From a virus: a stretch of DNA of 57,072 nucleotides. The notes below the pieces were generated by a model. It was not told the origin of the DNA. It saw only the letters and a list, made by a program, of their open reading frames with translations, and did not search any database. The stretch is taken from positions 1-57,072 of the IMG/VR virus record IMGVR_UViG_3300034283_002112. One strand, given 5' to 3'. A program made the translations under genes and the position numbers. This document shows, piece by piece, positions 5,947 through 15,748 of this stretch; within the stretch, counting starts at the first letter, position 1; every line of letters begins with the position of its first letter.

Positions 5947-8643
5947 ATGACCAATCCAGCAGCAGTTGCATCACAAATTAACTATTTAGAAAGTTTGATT
6001 GCTGGTTACGCATCAACTTTACGAGATCCTACATCTAGCCCGCAACAAAAATCTCAAGCACAGCGAGAAATTCCTCAGCTTGAATTGACTATAGCGTCTC
6101 TACGAACTCAGTTGACTCAACTGTCGTTGACTGTGGCTAGCGACGCCGGAGTTGTGCCACCACCGCCAAGAACTGCTGGACAAACAGTCAACGACGATGC
6201 AGTACCCAACCCAATTAAACCTCTGCCACTGGAAGCAGATCCAACCACTGGTAGGATACGTCCTATTAAAACAGTAACGGAACCCAGCAACGCTGATGTG
6301 CCGTCCACAGCTGAAACTGGTGATGTTGATCGCAATATTGATGGCCCTGTAAAAGCATTTTTTACCACACAGGCTATATTTTCTCAACCTGGAGTCCTTG
6401 CTGGCCGGCCACTCTTTGACCCATCTACTATCAACTATCCCAACACTGATGTTAGCTTTGGTATCAGGCAGCCTGGCAGCAACAGTGATTCAGGATTGCT
6501 CACAGGAGGCAGTGCTCCAATACGGCCAGGCATAGGGTCCGACGACGATTTTCCAACTCCTAGCCCACAAAAAACAGCCACAGAAGTCAACAACACCTAC
6601 AACAATGTGCTGCCTATTCAACCGCAGCCCAATGGCCTGGATCAATTTGGCAGTTATACATATTCTGTTAGTTTGTATTTGATGACCCCGCAACAATACT
6701 CAATTCTGGTACAGAGCAAAACCAAAACAGTAGTTGGCTATAATTTATTGATACAGAGCGCAGGTGCGCCCACAGAAGGTCGTAATCCTTATTTTAGCGA
6801 TGATTTTTATATTGAGAGTCTGGTAATAGAGAGCAACTTTCCCGGCGGCGGCACACGCATGGCACATTCGGTGTCCAGCATGAAAATAACTATCACAGAA
6901 CCTGCTGGTATTACTCTATTAGATAGACTGTATCAAGCAGTGCAGGAGTTTGTTCCCAAAGATGGTGCTGGTGCCATCAACTATACCTCAGTGCAATACC
7001 TGTGTGTGATACGTTGGTATGGCTGGGATCTTGACGGCAAATTGATAAAAAATCCTGGTGGTGGTACAACATTAACAGATTCCAATGCAGCCTTTGAAAA
7101 ATTTATTCCATTTAACATTCGAAAAATAAACTGGGGAGTCAGCAACAAGTTGGTGAGCTATGAATTAGATTGTGCACCTATTGGACAAACGCTGGGTGCA
7201 TCTACTGCTCGAGCAACTATCCCTTACGACATTGAACTCAGTGAGAGCACAGTCAAAGGCCTGCTGAGCGGCGACGCTGTAACGTCCACAACTTTTACAC
7301 CAACAAATAATTCCACCACAACGTCTACACCAGCGCCCGACAAGGCCAATGCTGCGCCCAGCACCAAAACAGTGATACGTCAAGGTCTCATGGGCGCCAT
7401 GAATGATTTTCAACAAAAATTAGTGTCAGACAATATCTATGAAGTGGCTGATCAGTATGAAATTGAATTTGTCAACGGAGCAGAAATTATTGCCAATGCC
7501 AGCGTGATCAAACCTGGTAACATAATAAAAAATCAAAGTGCCACCCCCATGGCTCCGCCAGTGACCAAAAGTCCTAGTGGCGCAGATCCCAAAAAAACCA
7601 GTGTGGATAACACCGTAAGGAATTTTGCCATCACCGCTGGACAGCAACTCATGCAGGTCATAGATCTAGTAATTCGCAACAGTACTTTTATCACAGACCA
7701 GGCCAGAGTAAACGAACAAGAAGAAACTGAAATTTTTGAAGATGAACTAGGCAACGTAGTAGAGATACCAAAAAACACCGCAACCAAGGCCACAATTTTA
7801 TGGCATAATGTAACCATGGATGCGGTGCCTATCAAATACGACAAAAAACGCAACGACTATGCTTACAAAATAACTTATGTTGTGAGTACCTATGTGGCGC
7901 CAAACTTTGACAGCAAGTACTTTCCAATACCAAATTTCAACGGCGTTCACAAAAGTTACAAGTACTGGTGGACAGGTGAAAACATTGGAATTTTAGATTA
8001 TCAAGTTTCCTTCAATGCTTTGTACAACATGACTATCTCTGGCAGTGAGCCAGGAAATTCAGCCACAGAACGCATACGTCAACAGCGTAGTTCCAGCATG
8101 AGAGACATTCCTAAATACACTTACCAAGCTCGCAGCACTGAAAGCTCATCTGGTGCCAAAGGCTCTGGCAATGAAGTATCGGCCAACGCAGCTGAATATT
8201 TGTACAGTCCCAATGACTTGAGTCAGGTAAAACTACGCATTGTTGGAGATCCGGCCTGGATCATGCAAGGCAGCCTGGCTGAAGGTATAAATGCAAAAAA
8301 TTTCAATCGTTCAGGATTTTTGCCTGACGGTACTATTAACTTTGACAGTCAACAGGTGTTGTTTGAAATAGCCTGGCAGCGTCCTCAAGACTACAATCTT
8401 GACACAGGCCTAGCAGATCCCTACGCATTGGTAAGTGGAGCGCGGGAGCCTATTCAAAGTAACATCTATCATGCAAGAAAATGTCTCAGCGAATTTCGCC
8501 AAGGCAAATTTGAACAAACTATTGAAGGTGCTTTATATTCCTGGCCAATACCTGCAGGACAGAACACACCGGCTACAACAGTGCGCAGTAATGCTGCGGT
8601 AAATCAAGCCAATAGTGGGCAGCCTGCAGGTGGCGGAGTGTGA
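5947..8643 (+). CDS. Baseplate hub-like structural protein
   Basis: An 898-residue late structural protein between gp53 and the gp5-like spike gene, a position consistent with a hub component. Residues 1-60 include a short helical coiled-coil-like start (QREIPQLELTIASLRTQL). Residues about 220-420 form a beta-rich module with YTYSVSLYLMTPQQYSILVQ, DDFYIESLVIESNFPGG and YLCVIRWYGWDLDGK. A later module near 560-720 includes QQLMQVIDLVIRNSTFI and the Trp/Tyr-rich HKSYKYWWTGENIGILDYQ. The C-terminus (PAWIMQGSLAEGINAKNF) is also conserved-looking. No catalytic motif is apparent. The assignment as hub rests on context; a T4 gp27 relationship is plausible but not demonstrated. Confidence 0.6.
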   Translation: MTNPAAVASQINYLESLIAGYASTLRDPTSSPQQKSQAQREIPQLELTIASLRTQLTQLSLTVASDAGVVPPPPRTAGQTVNDDAVPNPIKPLPLEADPTTGRIRPIKTVTEPSNADVPSTAETGDVDRNIDGPVKAFFTTQAIFSQPGVLAGRPLFDPSTINYPNTDVSFGIRQPGSNSDSGLLTGGSAPIRPGIGSDDDFPTPSPQKTATEVNNTYNNVLPIQPQPNGLDQFGSYTYSVSLYLMTPQQYSILVQSKTKTVVGYNLLIQSAGAPTEGRNPYFSDDFYIESLVIESNFPGGGTRMAHSVSSMKITITEPAGITLLDRLYQAVQEFVPKDGAGAINYTSVQYLCVIRWYGWDLDGKLIKNPGGGTTLTDSNAAFEKFIPFNIRKINWGVSNKLVSYELDCAPIGQTLGASTARATIPYDIELSESTVKGLLSGDAVTSTTFTPTNNSTTTSTPAPDKANAAPSTKTVIRQGLMGAMNDFQQKLVSDNIYEVADQYEIEFVNGAEIIANASVIKPGNIIKNQSATPMAPPVTKSPSGADPKKTSVDNTVRNFAITAGQQLMQVIDLVIRNSTFITDQARVNEQEETEIFEDELGNVVEIPKNTATKATILWHNVTMDAVPIKYDKKRNDYAYKITYVVSTYVAPNFDSKYFPIPNFNGVHKSYKYWWTGENIGILDYQVSFNALYNMTISGSEPGNSATERIRQQRSSSMRDIPKYTYQARSTESSSGAKGSGNEVSANAAEYLYSPNDLSQVKLRIVGDPAWIMQGSLAEGINAKNFNRSGFLPDGTINFDSQQVLFEIAWQRPQDYNLDTGLADPYALVSGAREPIQSNIYHARKCLSEFRQGKFEQTIEGALYSWPIPAGQNTPATTVRSNAAVNQANSGQPAGGGV

Positions 8644-8664
8644 TTATGAAAAGGAAATGTCGAA

Positions 8665-8937
8665 ATGCGTTCTAATCCTGTTGGCTCTCCATCACAACTC
8701 AAAATACCAGGATCAGGTCCAATGATTGATCCTCAATCGCCAATCTTGGTTCCACGACAATCTGCTCCTGGGCTGCTAGCAACACGTGATAACAATGCTC
8801 CAGCACGCCAAAAAAATAATCCCCCAACCAGCAATGGAGAATTGGTCGGTGTTAATGTGTCCCTGCCTCCTCCATTGTTGATAAATTCATCAACGCTGAC
8901 AACTGAACCATTGCAGTTAATCAGCAGTTCACCTTAA
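8665..8937 (+). CDS. Small Pro/Ser-rich protein of unknown function
   Basis: A 90-residue protein that I do not recognise. It is rich in Pro, Ser and Asn, starts MRSNPVGSPSQLKIPGSGP and has LPPPLLINSS near the end, with no predicted membrane span or signal peptide. A ribosome site AAGGA (8651-8655) lies nine bases before the ATG. The gene sits between the hub-like and spike genes, ten bases from the latter, so it is probably co-expressed and may be a minor baseplate or assembly factor. Confidence 0.6.
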   Translation: MRSNPVGSPSQLKIPGSGPMIDPQSPILVPRQSAPGLLATRDNNAPARQKNNPPTSNGELVGVNVSLPPPLLINSSTLTTEPLQLISSSP

Positions 8938-8947
8938 AGGATAAAGC

Positions 8948-10444
8948 ATGGCAGAAGACGTCCAAAGAACACGCGGTCGGCCGCAGAATTACAAGCAAGA
9001 TCGCGGCGGTGTGCCAGCAGAATACGGTCCATACCTAGGCAAGGTAATGAGCAATGTGGACCCTACTCGTGCTGGACGTTTGCGTGTGTTTATTGAAGCG
9101 TTTGCCGACGGACCCCAGGACGATGACAACAAGTGGATTACTGTGAGTTACCTGCCTAACTACTACGGCTCCACACCCAACGCAGGCACAGGCACAGGCA
9201 CAGGCACATACCCTGGCAATCGCAACAGCTATGGCATGTGGTTTACCCCGCCAGACGTGGGCATAACAGTGATATGTATTTTTGCCAATGGTGATCGCAA
9301 CCAAGGTTTTTATATTGGTGTGGTACCTGAACAAGCATCTACACACATGGTTCCGGCCATTGGAGCCAGCAAAAAATTCACAGTGGCCAACCAAACTCAA
9401 CAAAGATTTTTCTATGGTGCTACTCAACTGCCGGTGGCCGAAATCAACGTTAACGATCCAGACATTATTAACCAGCCTCGATATTTTGAAGAAGCCAAGC
9501 CTGTGCACAGTTTCCAGGCCGCAATTATGTTTCAGCAGGGCCTGATACGTGATGTTAATCGCGGTCCTATTTCTAGCACTAGTCAACGTGAAACTCCCAG
9601 TCAGGTGTTTGGTATCAGTACACCTGGACGTCCAATTTATCTAGGCGGAAAAACACAAGAAGAAGTTATACAAAATCTTGACAACATACAATCAGGAGAA
9701 CTAAAAGTAATTGGCCGACTGGGTGGTCATACGCTGGTCATGGATGATGGCGCTACGGATGGCAAAGATCAACTGGTAAGGATTCGTTCAGCCAAAGGTC
9801 ACCAGATAACCATGCACGACAGTGAAGAATTTTTCTATATCACGCATGCCAATGGAAAAACCTGGATTGAATTTGGCAAAGAAGGCACCGTAGATGTTTA
9901 CAGTACTAATTCTGTGAATGTTCGTACTGCAGGCACAATAAATCTGCACGCCGACCAAGACATCAACATGTTTGCTGGTAGAAAAATCAACATGAGAAGT
10001 TTAGATGACTTCAACGTTGAGTCAGTGAAAAATATCAACATCAGTTCTGAAGCTAACTTGACTGTGTATGGAAAAACTGCGGTGCGAGTCAAATCTGACG
10101 GCACATTGGCCATACAAAGTGCCAGCACCGGATCCTGGGGAGCCAGTGCATTGGTCTTCAAAGGAGACACTATTGACTTGAATGGTCCATGGGCGCCCAC
10201 GGTTACCAAACCTGCACCAATTGTGATATCTTCACTGGATGACACTGAATTCAACGCCAGCGAAGGATGGCAGGTCAAAGCAGCAGCAATTAAAACATCA
10301 GCCACACGAGCACCCACACACGAACCGTATCCGTATCACAATCAAGGTATATCTACTGCTAGTCCGGCTGCATCTTCGGCCAGTAACACACCTCCAGGAT
10401 CTCAGTCGGTGCCGGCTGGGGTCTCAGTGGGCAGAAATCCTTAA
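8948..10444 (+). CDS. 5: gp5/VgrG-like baseplate spike protein with OB-fold and beta-helix, no lysozyme domain
   Basis: Predicted central spike of the contractile tail. Residues about 25-130 form the gp5-type OB-fold: YGPYLGKVMSNVDPTRAGRL, RVFIEAFADG, then MWFTPPDVGITVICIFANGD and FYIGVVPEQ. Residues about 300-400 form the needle-like repeat (HADQDINMFAGRKINMRS, VESVKNINISSEANLTVYG), as in VgrG and T4 gp5 C. The muramidase domain that T4 gp5 carries between these parts is absent: the middle (135-300) lacks a lysozyme-like Glu/Asp/Thr arrangement. An in-frame CAGGCA repeat encodes Gly-Thr repeats near residue 80. A ribosome site AAAGGA precedes the ATG. Confidence 0.85.
   Translation: MAEDVQRTRGRPQNYKQDRGGVPAEYGPYLGKVMSNVDPTRAGRLRVFIEAFADGPQDDDNKWITVSYLPNYYGSTPNAGTGTGTGTYPGNRNSYGMWFTPPDVGITVICIFANGDRNQGFYIGVVPEQASTHMVPAIGASKKFTVANQTQQRFFYGATQLPVAEINVNDPDIINQPRYFEEAKPVHSFQAAIMFQQGLIRDVNRGPISSTSQRETPSQVFGISTPGRPIYLGGKTQEEVIQNLDNIQSGELKVIGRLGGHTLVMDDGATDGKDQLVRIRSAKGHQITMHDSEEFFYITHANGKTWIEFGKEGTVDVYSTNSVNVRTAGTINLHADQDINMFAGRKINMRSLDDFNVESVKNINISSEANLTVYGKTAVRVKSDGTLAIQSASTGSWGASALVFKGDTIDLNGPWAPTVTKPAPIVISSLDDTEFNASEGWQVKAAAIKTSATRAPTHEPYPYHNQGISTASPAASSASNTPPGSQSVPAGVSVGRNP
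9183..9208 (+). repeat. CAGGCA hexanucleotide microsatellite inside the spike gene
   Basis: Just over four tandem copies of CAGGCA encode alternating Gly and Thr. Slippage by whole units keeps the reading frame, so it could vary loop length in the OB-fold region without inactivating the protein. Confidence 0.8.
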
Positions 10445-10460
10445 CAAGGCATAGTCTACC

Positions 10461-11867
10461 ATGGCAACATATAATTTTCGTAATGTAGATAACGGTCTTT
10501 CTTATTTTGTAAGAGGGCCAGCCTCTCTAACCAAAGAACAAGCAGAAAGAATTTATAACCAGCAGCAATCAGCAGGAGCTTTGATAGCTATACAGCCTGG
10601 GCAAGCAATCACAGCAGAATTTCAATTGTCCAATGGCCTTACTACAGCTCAATCAGCAGTGACCAAAGACATTGCACAATTTTCAAGTGTTATTGCTGAC
10701 AAGTTAGGAGAACTGCCCAAGATTGGTGTGACCAATGGAATAACTATTGCAAACTATGCCAAGCAGGCTCCTGTTGTAGAAGGCATAAAAAACATATCTA
10801 GTGTCGAAGTCACAGGGGTGTTGGCGCAGTGCCAAAATCTCACGCAACAAAAAGCCACAGAAGCCACCAATCTGGGAGCCGGCAAGTATGCATTTACTGT
10901 TTCGCAATTGGAACGTGCAGGATACGTTAAGCCTGGCGCCACCGCCACTTTCATGACTTCGGGCACACGCAGTACTCTTACTGTGTTGAATATGACAGAA
11001 ATTTGGTCAGGTAAAGATGGCATATTTAATCTAAATCAGTTGTTGTCCAACTCATCGTTGCAAGATACAATTCAACAATTTTTAATGAGTTCAGGACTAG
11101 ATCAGCTGGCCGAAGTGGGCATTGATGTAGACCAGTTGCCCTCAAAAACTCAGGCCGGTCTAGCATGTCTCAGCGCCATTGATCCAGCACTGGCAGTGAA
11201 CTGGGTTAAAAATACGTCAGCAGCCACATCCATTGCAGTACTTGGACGAATTGGTCCAGCAACAGCAATCGCGGCAAGCTCTGGAGGTTTTAAAAATTGG
11301 CAAGCTCCAGATCGCATTGTCAGAGACGCAGCATTTGCTTGTGATTTTTCTGCTACAAAGACCAACAATGCCATGCGCAACGAAACAACTGAAGTTTTTG
11401 TAATCAACCCTGAAACTATTGTTGAGCAGCAGGTGATAAATTTTGCCTGTAATCAAATTGTGGGCAATGATAAAGTGGCAAAAATAGGCTACGGAGGCAC
11501 CCTACCTCCTGCTAACTTGGTCCAGACGCTGACAGAACTCACACAGGAGCTGACCAGTATCAGCAACCAAACCACAGCGGCACTAGAGCAAAAAATCACA
11601 GTGTTTAATGCATCAGTTCGCCGTACTCAGTTAGAAACGTATCGTAAAGAACTGGTGAATCTCAATGCCAATTTTTCTTTACTGACCAACAAGGCCTTGA
11701 CAGCTACACCGGTGTCTGCACAGTTTTTAGCTGATATCGAAGTGCAACGCTTGTCTATCCAAAGTTTAGTTTTAAGAATAGATCAAGTACTGCAAGTGAT
11801 AGCGCAGGTGTTAGGTCAACGCACAATTAGAACACTAGGCGATATAGTCAGTGGTGCTGGTGCATAA
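10461..11867 (+). CDS. Structural protein of unknown function between gp5 and gp25
   Basis: A 468-residue protein that I cannot assign to a family. It begins NFRNVDNGLSYFVRGPASLT, followed by a helical segment (TKEQAERIYNQQQSAGAL). Central regions alternate helix and beta patterns. The last 120 residues look mainly helical and coiled-coil-like (TALEQKITVFNASVRRTQLE, KELVNLNANFSLLTN). AAGG lies upstream of the ATG. Its place between the spike gene and gp25 suggests a baseplate component or assembly factor. No enzyme motif was seen. Confidence 0.65.
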   Translation: MATYNFRNVDNGLSYFVRGPASLTKEQAERIYNQQQSAGALIAIQPGQAITAEFQLSNGLTTAQSAVTKDIAQFSSVIADKLGELPKIGVTNGITIANYAKQAPVVEGIKNISSVEVTGVLAQCQNLTQQKATEATNLGAGKYAFTVSQLERAGYVKPGATATFMTSGTRSTLTVLNMTEIWSGKDGIFNLNQLLSNSSLQDTIQQFLMSSGLDQLAEVGIDVDQLPSKTQAGLACLSAIDPALAVNWVKNTSAATSIAVLGRIGPATAIAASSGGFKNWQAPDRIVRDAAFACDFSATKTNNAMRNETTEVFVINPETIVEQQVINFACNQIVGNDKVAKIGYGGTLPPANLVQTLTELTQELTSISNQTTAALEQKITVFNASVRRTQLETYRKELVNLNANFSLLTNKALTATPVSAQFLADIEVQRLSIQSLVLRIDQVLQVIAQVLGQRTIRTLGDIVSGAGA

Positions 11868-11870
11868 ATA
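11864..11870 (+). promoter_or_regulatory. Possible late promoter box (ATAAATA) directly before gp25
   Basis: An exact ATAAATA overlaps the stop of the upstream gene and ends five bases before the ATG at 11876. If used, transcription would start at about the ATG, giving a leaderless message. No Shine-Dalgarno sequence lies close to this ATG, which fits. It may equally be chance, because part of the motif is the upstream stop codon. Confidence 0.35.
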
Positions 11871-11875
11871 TTATC

Positions 11876-12250
11876 ATGACCGTATTTGTTGGATTCAATA
11901 CTATTAACCAGTTCAAAAAGTTTACACTGACAGACTTTGATCTAATCAAGCGTGACCTACTGAACGCATTTAATATTCGCCAAGGACAACTGCCTGGGCG
12001 TCCTGCATATGGCAGTTCGATCTATGATTTTTTATTCGAGCCACAGACTCAAAAAACACAGCAAGAAGTAATTCAAGAAATACAAAGAGTGGCGGGCGGC
12101 GATCCAAGAATTTATGTCAGCGACCTTCAGTGCTATCCACAAGAAAACGGCCTGTTGGTGGAATTACAAATACAGGTCATTCCATCTAAAAACGCCGAAC
12201 GCCTAAGCATCTTTTTTGATCAACAACAACGCAATGCCAGCTATGTATAA
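11876..12250 (+). CDS. 25: Baseplate wedge protein gp25 (GPW/gp25 family)
   Basis: A 124-residue member of the gp25-like baseplate wedge family, found in all contractile tails; it binds gp6-type proteins and helps trigger sheath contraction. Features are the N-terminal helix DLIKRDLLNAFNIRQGQLPG, RPAYGSSIYDFLFEP (family region around residues 40-55, corresponding to the conserved Glu-Pro motif), and the C-terminal beta strands GLLVELQIQVI. Its length matches the family (T4 gp25 is 132). It directly precedes gp6, the normal T4-like order. The ATG has no evident ribosome site, and an ATAAATA box lies immediately upstream. Confidence 0.9.
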   Translation: MTVFVGFNTINQFKKFTLTDFDLIKRDLLNAFNIRQGQLPGRPAYGSSIYDFLFEPQTQKTQQEVIQEIQRVAGGDPRIYVSDLQCYPQENGLLVELQIQVIPSKNAERLSIFFDQQQRNASYV

Positions 12251-12264
12251 CTGAGCCGTTTTTT

Positions 12265-12289
12265 GTCACCATAAATACTTCAAGGTGAC
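12265..12289 (+). promoter_or_regulatory. Late promoter (ATAAATA) framed by a GTCACC/GGTGAC inverted repeat, before gp6
   Basis: ATAAATA at 12271-12277 lies 27 bases before the gp6 ATG at 12305, with a ribosome-site-like AAGGT in between. The box is enclosed by GTCACC (12265-12270) and GGTGAC (12284-12289), so the transcript start would fall in or next to the right arm. The inverted repeat could be an operator or a weak hairpin; it has no T-run, so it is not an obvious terminator. Confidence 0.55.
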
Positions 12290-12304
12290 TTAAGGTTAAC
12301 AAGC

Positions 12305-15300
12305 ATGGCAAAAACCACTAGACAAACGGCAATATTTGGTGTAGAAGACTGGAAACAGATCTATCAAACCTATCGTGAAGCTGACTTCCAAAGCTACGAT
12401 TTTGAAACTCTGCGCAAGAGTTTCATAGACTATCTACGTTTGTATTATCCTGAAACGTTCAACGACTACATTGAAAGCAGTGAGTTTATTGCACTGTTGG
12501 ACGTGATTGCGTTTATGGGACAAAGCCTTGCATTCCGTACGGATCTTAACACTCGCGAAAACTACCTAGACACTGCTGAACGTAGAGATTCGGTGGTGCG
12601 ACTTGCCAACCTTGTTAGCTACAGTCCCAAACGTAATACCGCAGCGCAAGGACTGCTCAAAGTTTTTAGCATGAGCACCACTGAAAATGTTATAGACTAT
12701 AACGGTGTAAATCTTAGCAATGTCACGGTTAACTGGGCAGACCCAACCAACCCAGACTGGCAAGAGCAGTTCACAACCATTATCAATGCCAGCTTGGTAG
12801 ACAGTCAACGCATAGGTCGTCCGGGCAACCGCCAGACTATACTGGGTGTACGCACTGACGAATACGCTATTAACTTGCTGCCAGGATTTTTGCCTGTGAT
12901 TCCTTACACAGCCACGGTAGATGGAGTAAGCATGCCTTTTGAAGCTGTAACATCAACATCTATCAATCGTGACTACATCTACGAACCAAGCCCCCGGCCC
13001 AATTCTCCATTTAATATTTTGTTCCGTAATGATCAGCTGGGGTTTGACAGCGCCAACACAGGATACTTCTTTGCGTTCAAGCAAGGTACACTGACCAACA
13101 CTGACTTTAACCTAGCTGAACGTATCAGTAACCGTACAGTGAACATCAATGTAGAAGGCGTCAACGACGAAGATCGTTGGTTGTTTCAACTTGACAACAT
13201 TGGCAACATTGCTCGTGAGTGGGCCTACGTAGAAAGTGTGTACACTGCCGCCGCTGAACAACAGGTAGAACTACGCCCAATTTTTTCTACAACCAGTAGA
13301 ACCAATGATCAAATTACCCTGGTGTTTGGTGACGGTGTGTTTTCAGAAATTCCTGTGGGTATTTTCCGTTGTTATACCCGAGCCAGCAATGGTCTAGAAT
13401 ACATTGTCAACCCAGAAGAAATGCAGGCAGTGTCACTGCCTATCAGCTACACTGATCGTAATGGAAATTTGCAGACCGTAACATTCACTTGTGGCATTAC
13501 TCAGCCAGTGACCAATGCACAAGCACGTGAAACTATTGATGCTATCAAACAACGTGCTCCTGCTCGTTATTACACACAAAACCGCATGGTCAACGGCGAA
13601 GACTATAATATCTTTCCGTTCACGGCCTACAACTCAATTATCAAGAGCAAGGCTCTAAACCGTTCAAGTATTGGTACCAGCCGCTATCTTGATCTTGTGG
13701 ACAACACTGGCAAATATTCCAGCACTAACACATTCTCCAGTGACGGTGCACTGTGGGAACAAAACATATTACCCGCCATACTGTTCTCATCAATCAATCG
13801 CAATGATATTGCTGACTTTGTGACCAATCAGGTGCAACCGCAGCTGAGTGAAGCTACCATGAAGCAGTTTTACTATGCTAACTTTCAACCTAGACCACAG
13901 TTGAATACTGCACCTACTGCGCTGAGTACCTGGAGTCAGAGCACCACACTGGCCAACGAAACCACTGGTTACTTTAGGAATGCAACAGGTACACCGATCC
14001 CAGTGGGCACAAACACCACTACAAATTTCAAATATGTGCAGATAGGAAGCCTGATCAAGTTTACTGCGCCCACAATCAATGGGCAGCCCTACTACTTTGA
14101 TAAAAACAATCGACTGCAACCTGGTACACCTACCCGACCTGATGAGCGGTTGGACATTTGGGCTAGTCCCATAGCCATCATTGGCGACGGCTATAACAAT
14201 GGTCTAGGCAATTTGATCAACGGACAAGGCCCAGTTACACTCAACAATTTTGTGCCCACAGGTGCTATAGTCAGCGAAGTGATACCAGTATTTGTTACTG
14301 ATTTGTCAGTGACACTGGAACAAGAAATTGGAGATCAAATTGAACTGTTACGAAACTTTGGACTGGGCTACGATTGGCTAGGCACAATAACTGGTACTAT
14401 AGGATCCTGGTATTTGATTACACAGCAAAATCTAGATATTGATGCAGAGTTTAGTTTGACCAATGCTGGTTCTACTTCGGGTACTGGCCAAGATGCCAGC
14501 TGGTTAGTGCAATTTGACGTTGAAAATCAAAACTACACAGTGACGTTACGTGGCCTAGCCTACTATTTTGGTTCAGTGCTACAGACACGATTCTTCTTTT
14601 ATGACAATCAACTGATCTACGACAGCCGCACAGGAACAGTGATCAAGGACTTTGTGAATGTGCTGGCCATGAACACACAGCCTGACAGCTCCAGTCCTTT
14701 GCCAGGTGACATATACATGACTATCATTGGCCAACCTGTGGAATCAGATGGCTACGTTGACGACTTCCAAGTCCTGGTCAGCTATCGAGATTCAGACAAC
14801 GATGGCGTACCTGATAACCCAGATTTCTTTAATGAAATTGTTGCCCCCAGTGACAACCCCAATCAGAAACTGATATTTTTACAACAAACTGTGGACTTTG
14901 ACAATCTACAACGTTATCTTCTAGTAGAAGACGGTGTGGTCAACAGTGACTATGACACCTATGATGCAATAGAGTTGGCAAAAAACGAGTGGTCACCAGG
15001 ACAGGTATTCTATGCCTACAACGAAGGTACTTTCTGGCTGCTGAGTGTCAACGTAGCCGGGGTTCGTACATTAGTTCAGCAGTCAGGCTGGATTGCACGC
15101 AATGGCCGACAAGATCTCTACTTCCAGTATCGTCACAATTCTCCGTTGACAGCAAGAATAGATCCAGGTACTACCAACATCATTGATCTTTATGTGGTTA
15201 TACAGTCCTATTATACAGCCTATCAAAACTGGATCAGAGACACTACAAACACAGTGACTGAGCCCAGTGTGCCAACCATTGATGAATTGAGCACTGCCTA

Positions 15301-15748
15301 TCAAGGCCTGCAAGATTATAAAATGATCTCAGACAACGTGGTTCTAAATTCAGTGGTATTCAAACCACTGTTTGGTGCCAAGGCTGCACAACAGCTACGA
15401 GCCACTATCAAAGTGATTCGTGCACAAGGATCAACCGCCAGCACTAGCGAAATAAAAAGCTCTGTAGTAGCAGAACTCAACAAATATTTTAGTATTGATA
15501 AATGGAATTTTGGCGACACATTCTACTTCTCAGAACTGGCAGCATATTTGCACCGTCAGCTGGGCAGCATCATTAGTTCTGTTGTGTTGGTGCCATTGGA
15601 TCCACAAAAGAGTTTTGGTGACTTGTATGAGATTAGATCTGCTCCCAACGAAATCTTCGTCAACGCAGCAGATATAACTAATATAGATGTGATTGAGGCG
15701 TTGACTAGCACCAATCTCCGAACAGCTCCTGGTAGCGGGGTAATTTAA
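12305..15748 (+). CDS. 6: Baseplate wedge protein gp6 (baseplate J-like)
   Basis: An 1147-residue homologue of T4 gp6, the wedge subunit that forms the continuous inner ring of the baseplate. The N-terminus is typical: SYDFETLRKSFIDYLRLYYP, DYIESSEFIALLDVIAFMGQ, LAFRTDLNTRENYLDTAERR and ANLVSYSPKRNTAAQG (residues about 35-120). A later J-like region contains QITLVFGDGVFSEIPVG (about 335-350) and ARETIDAIKQRAPARYYTQN with VNGEDYNIFP (about 410-440), where a conserved Arg/Tyr segment is usual in the family. It is much longer than T4 gp6 (660), with added beta-rich modules in the second half. The end overlaps the giant gene start as TAATG. Confidence 0.9.
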   Translation: MAKTTRQTAIFGVEDWKQIYQTYREADFQSYDFETLRKSFIDYLRLYYPETFNDYIESSEFIALLDVIAFMGQSLAFRTDLNTRENYLDTAERRDSVVRLANLVSYSPKRNTAAQGLLKVFSMSTTENVIDYNGVNLSNVTVNWADPTNPDWQEQFTTIINASLVDSQRIGRPGNRQTILGVRTDEYAINLLPGFLPVIPYTATVDGVSMPFEAVTSTSINRDYIYEPSPRPNSPFNILFRNDQLGFDSANTGYFFAFKQGTLTNTDFNLAERISNRTVNINVEGVNDEDRWLFQLDNIGNIAREWAYVESVYTAAAEQQVELRPIFSTTSRTNDQITLVFGDGVFSEIPVGIFRCYTRASNGLEYIVNPEEMQAVSLPISYTDRNGNLQTVTFTCGITQPVTNAQARETIDAIKQRAPARYYTQNRMVNGEDYNIFPFTAYNSIIKSKALNRSSIGTSRYLDLVDNTGKYSSTNTFSSDGALWEQNILPAILFSSINRNDIADFVTNQVQPQLSEATMKQFYYANFQPRPQLNTAPTALSTWSQSTTLANETTGYFRNATGTPIPVGTNTTTNFKYVQIGSLIKFTAPTINGQPYYFDKNNRLQPGTPTRPDERLDIWASPIAIIGDGYNNGLGNLINGQGPVTLNNFVPTGAIVSEVIPVFVTDLSVTLEQEIGDQIELLRNFGLGYDWLGTITGTIGSWYLITQQNLDIDAEFSLTNAGSTSGTGQDASWLVQFDVENQNYTVTLRGLAYYFGSVLQTRFFFYDNQLIYDSRTGTVIKDFVNVLAMNTQPDSSSPLPGDIYMTIIGQPVESDGYVDDFQVLVSYRDSDNDGVPDNPDFFNEIVAPSDNPNQKLIFLQQTVDFDNLQRYLLVEDGVVNSDYDTYDAIELAKNEWSPGQVFYAYNEGTFWLLSVNVAGVRTLVQQSGWIARNGRQDLYFQYRHNSPLTARIDPGTTNIIDLYVVIQSYYTAYQNWIRDTTNTVTEPSVPTIDELSTAYQGLQDYKMISDNVVLNSVVFKPLFGAKAAQQLRATIKVIRAQGSTASTSEIKSSVVAELNKYFSIDKWNFGDTFYFSELAAYLHRQLGSIISSVVLVPLDPQKSFGDLYEIRSAPNEIFVNAADITNIDVIEALTSTNLRTAPGSGVI

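Noticed and set aside
12265-12289. GTCACC/GGTGAC inverted repeat as a terminator
   Set aside because: The 13-base loop contains the ATAAATA late box and no T-run follows, so a promoter-linked role is more likely.
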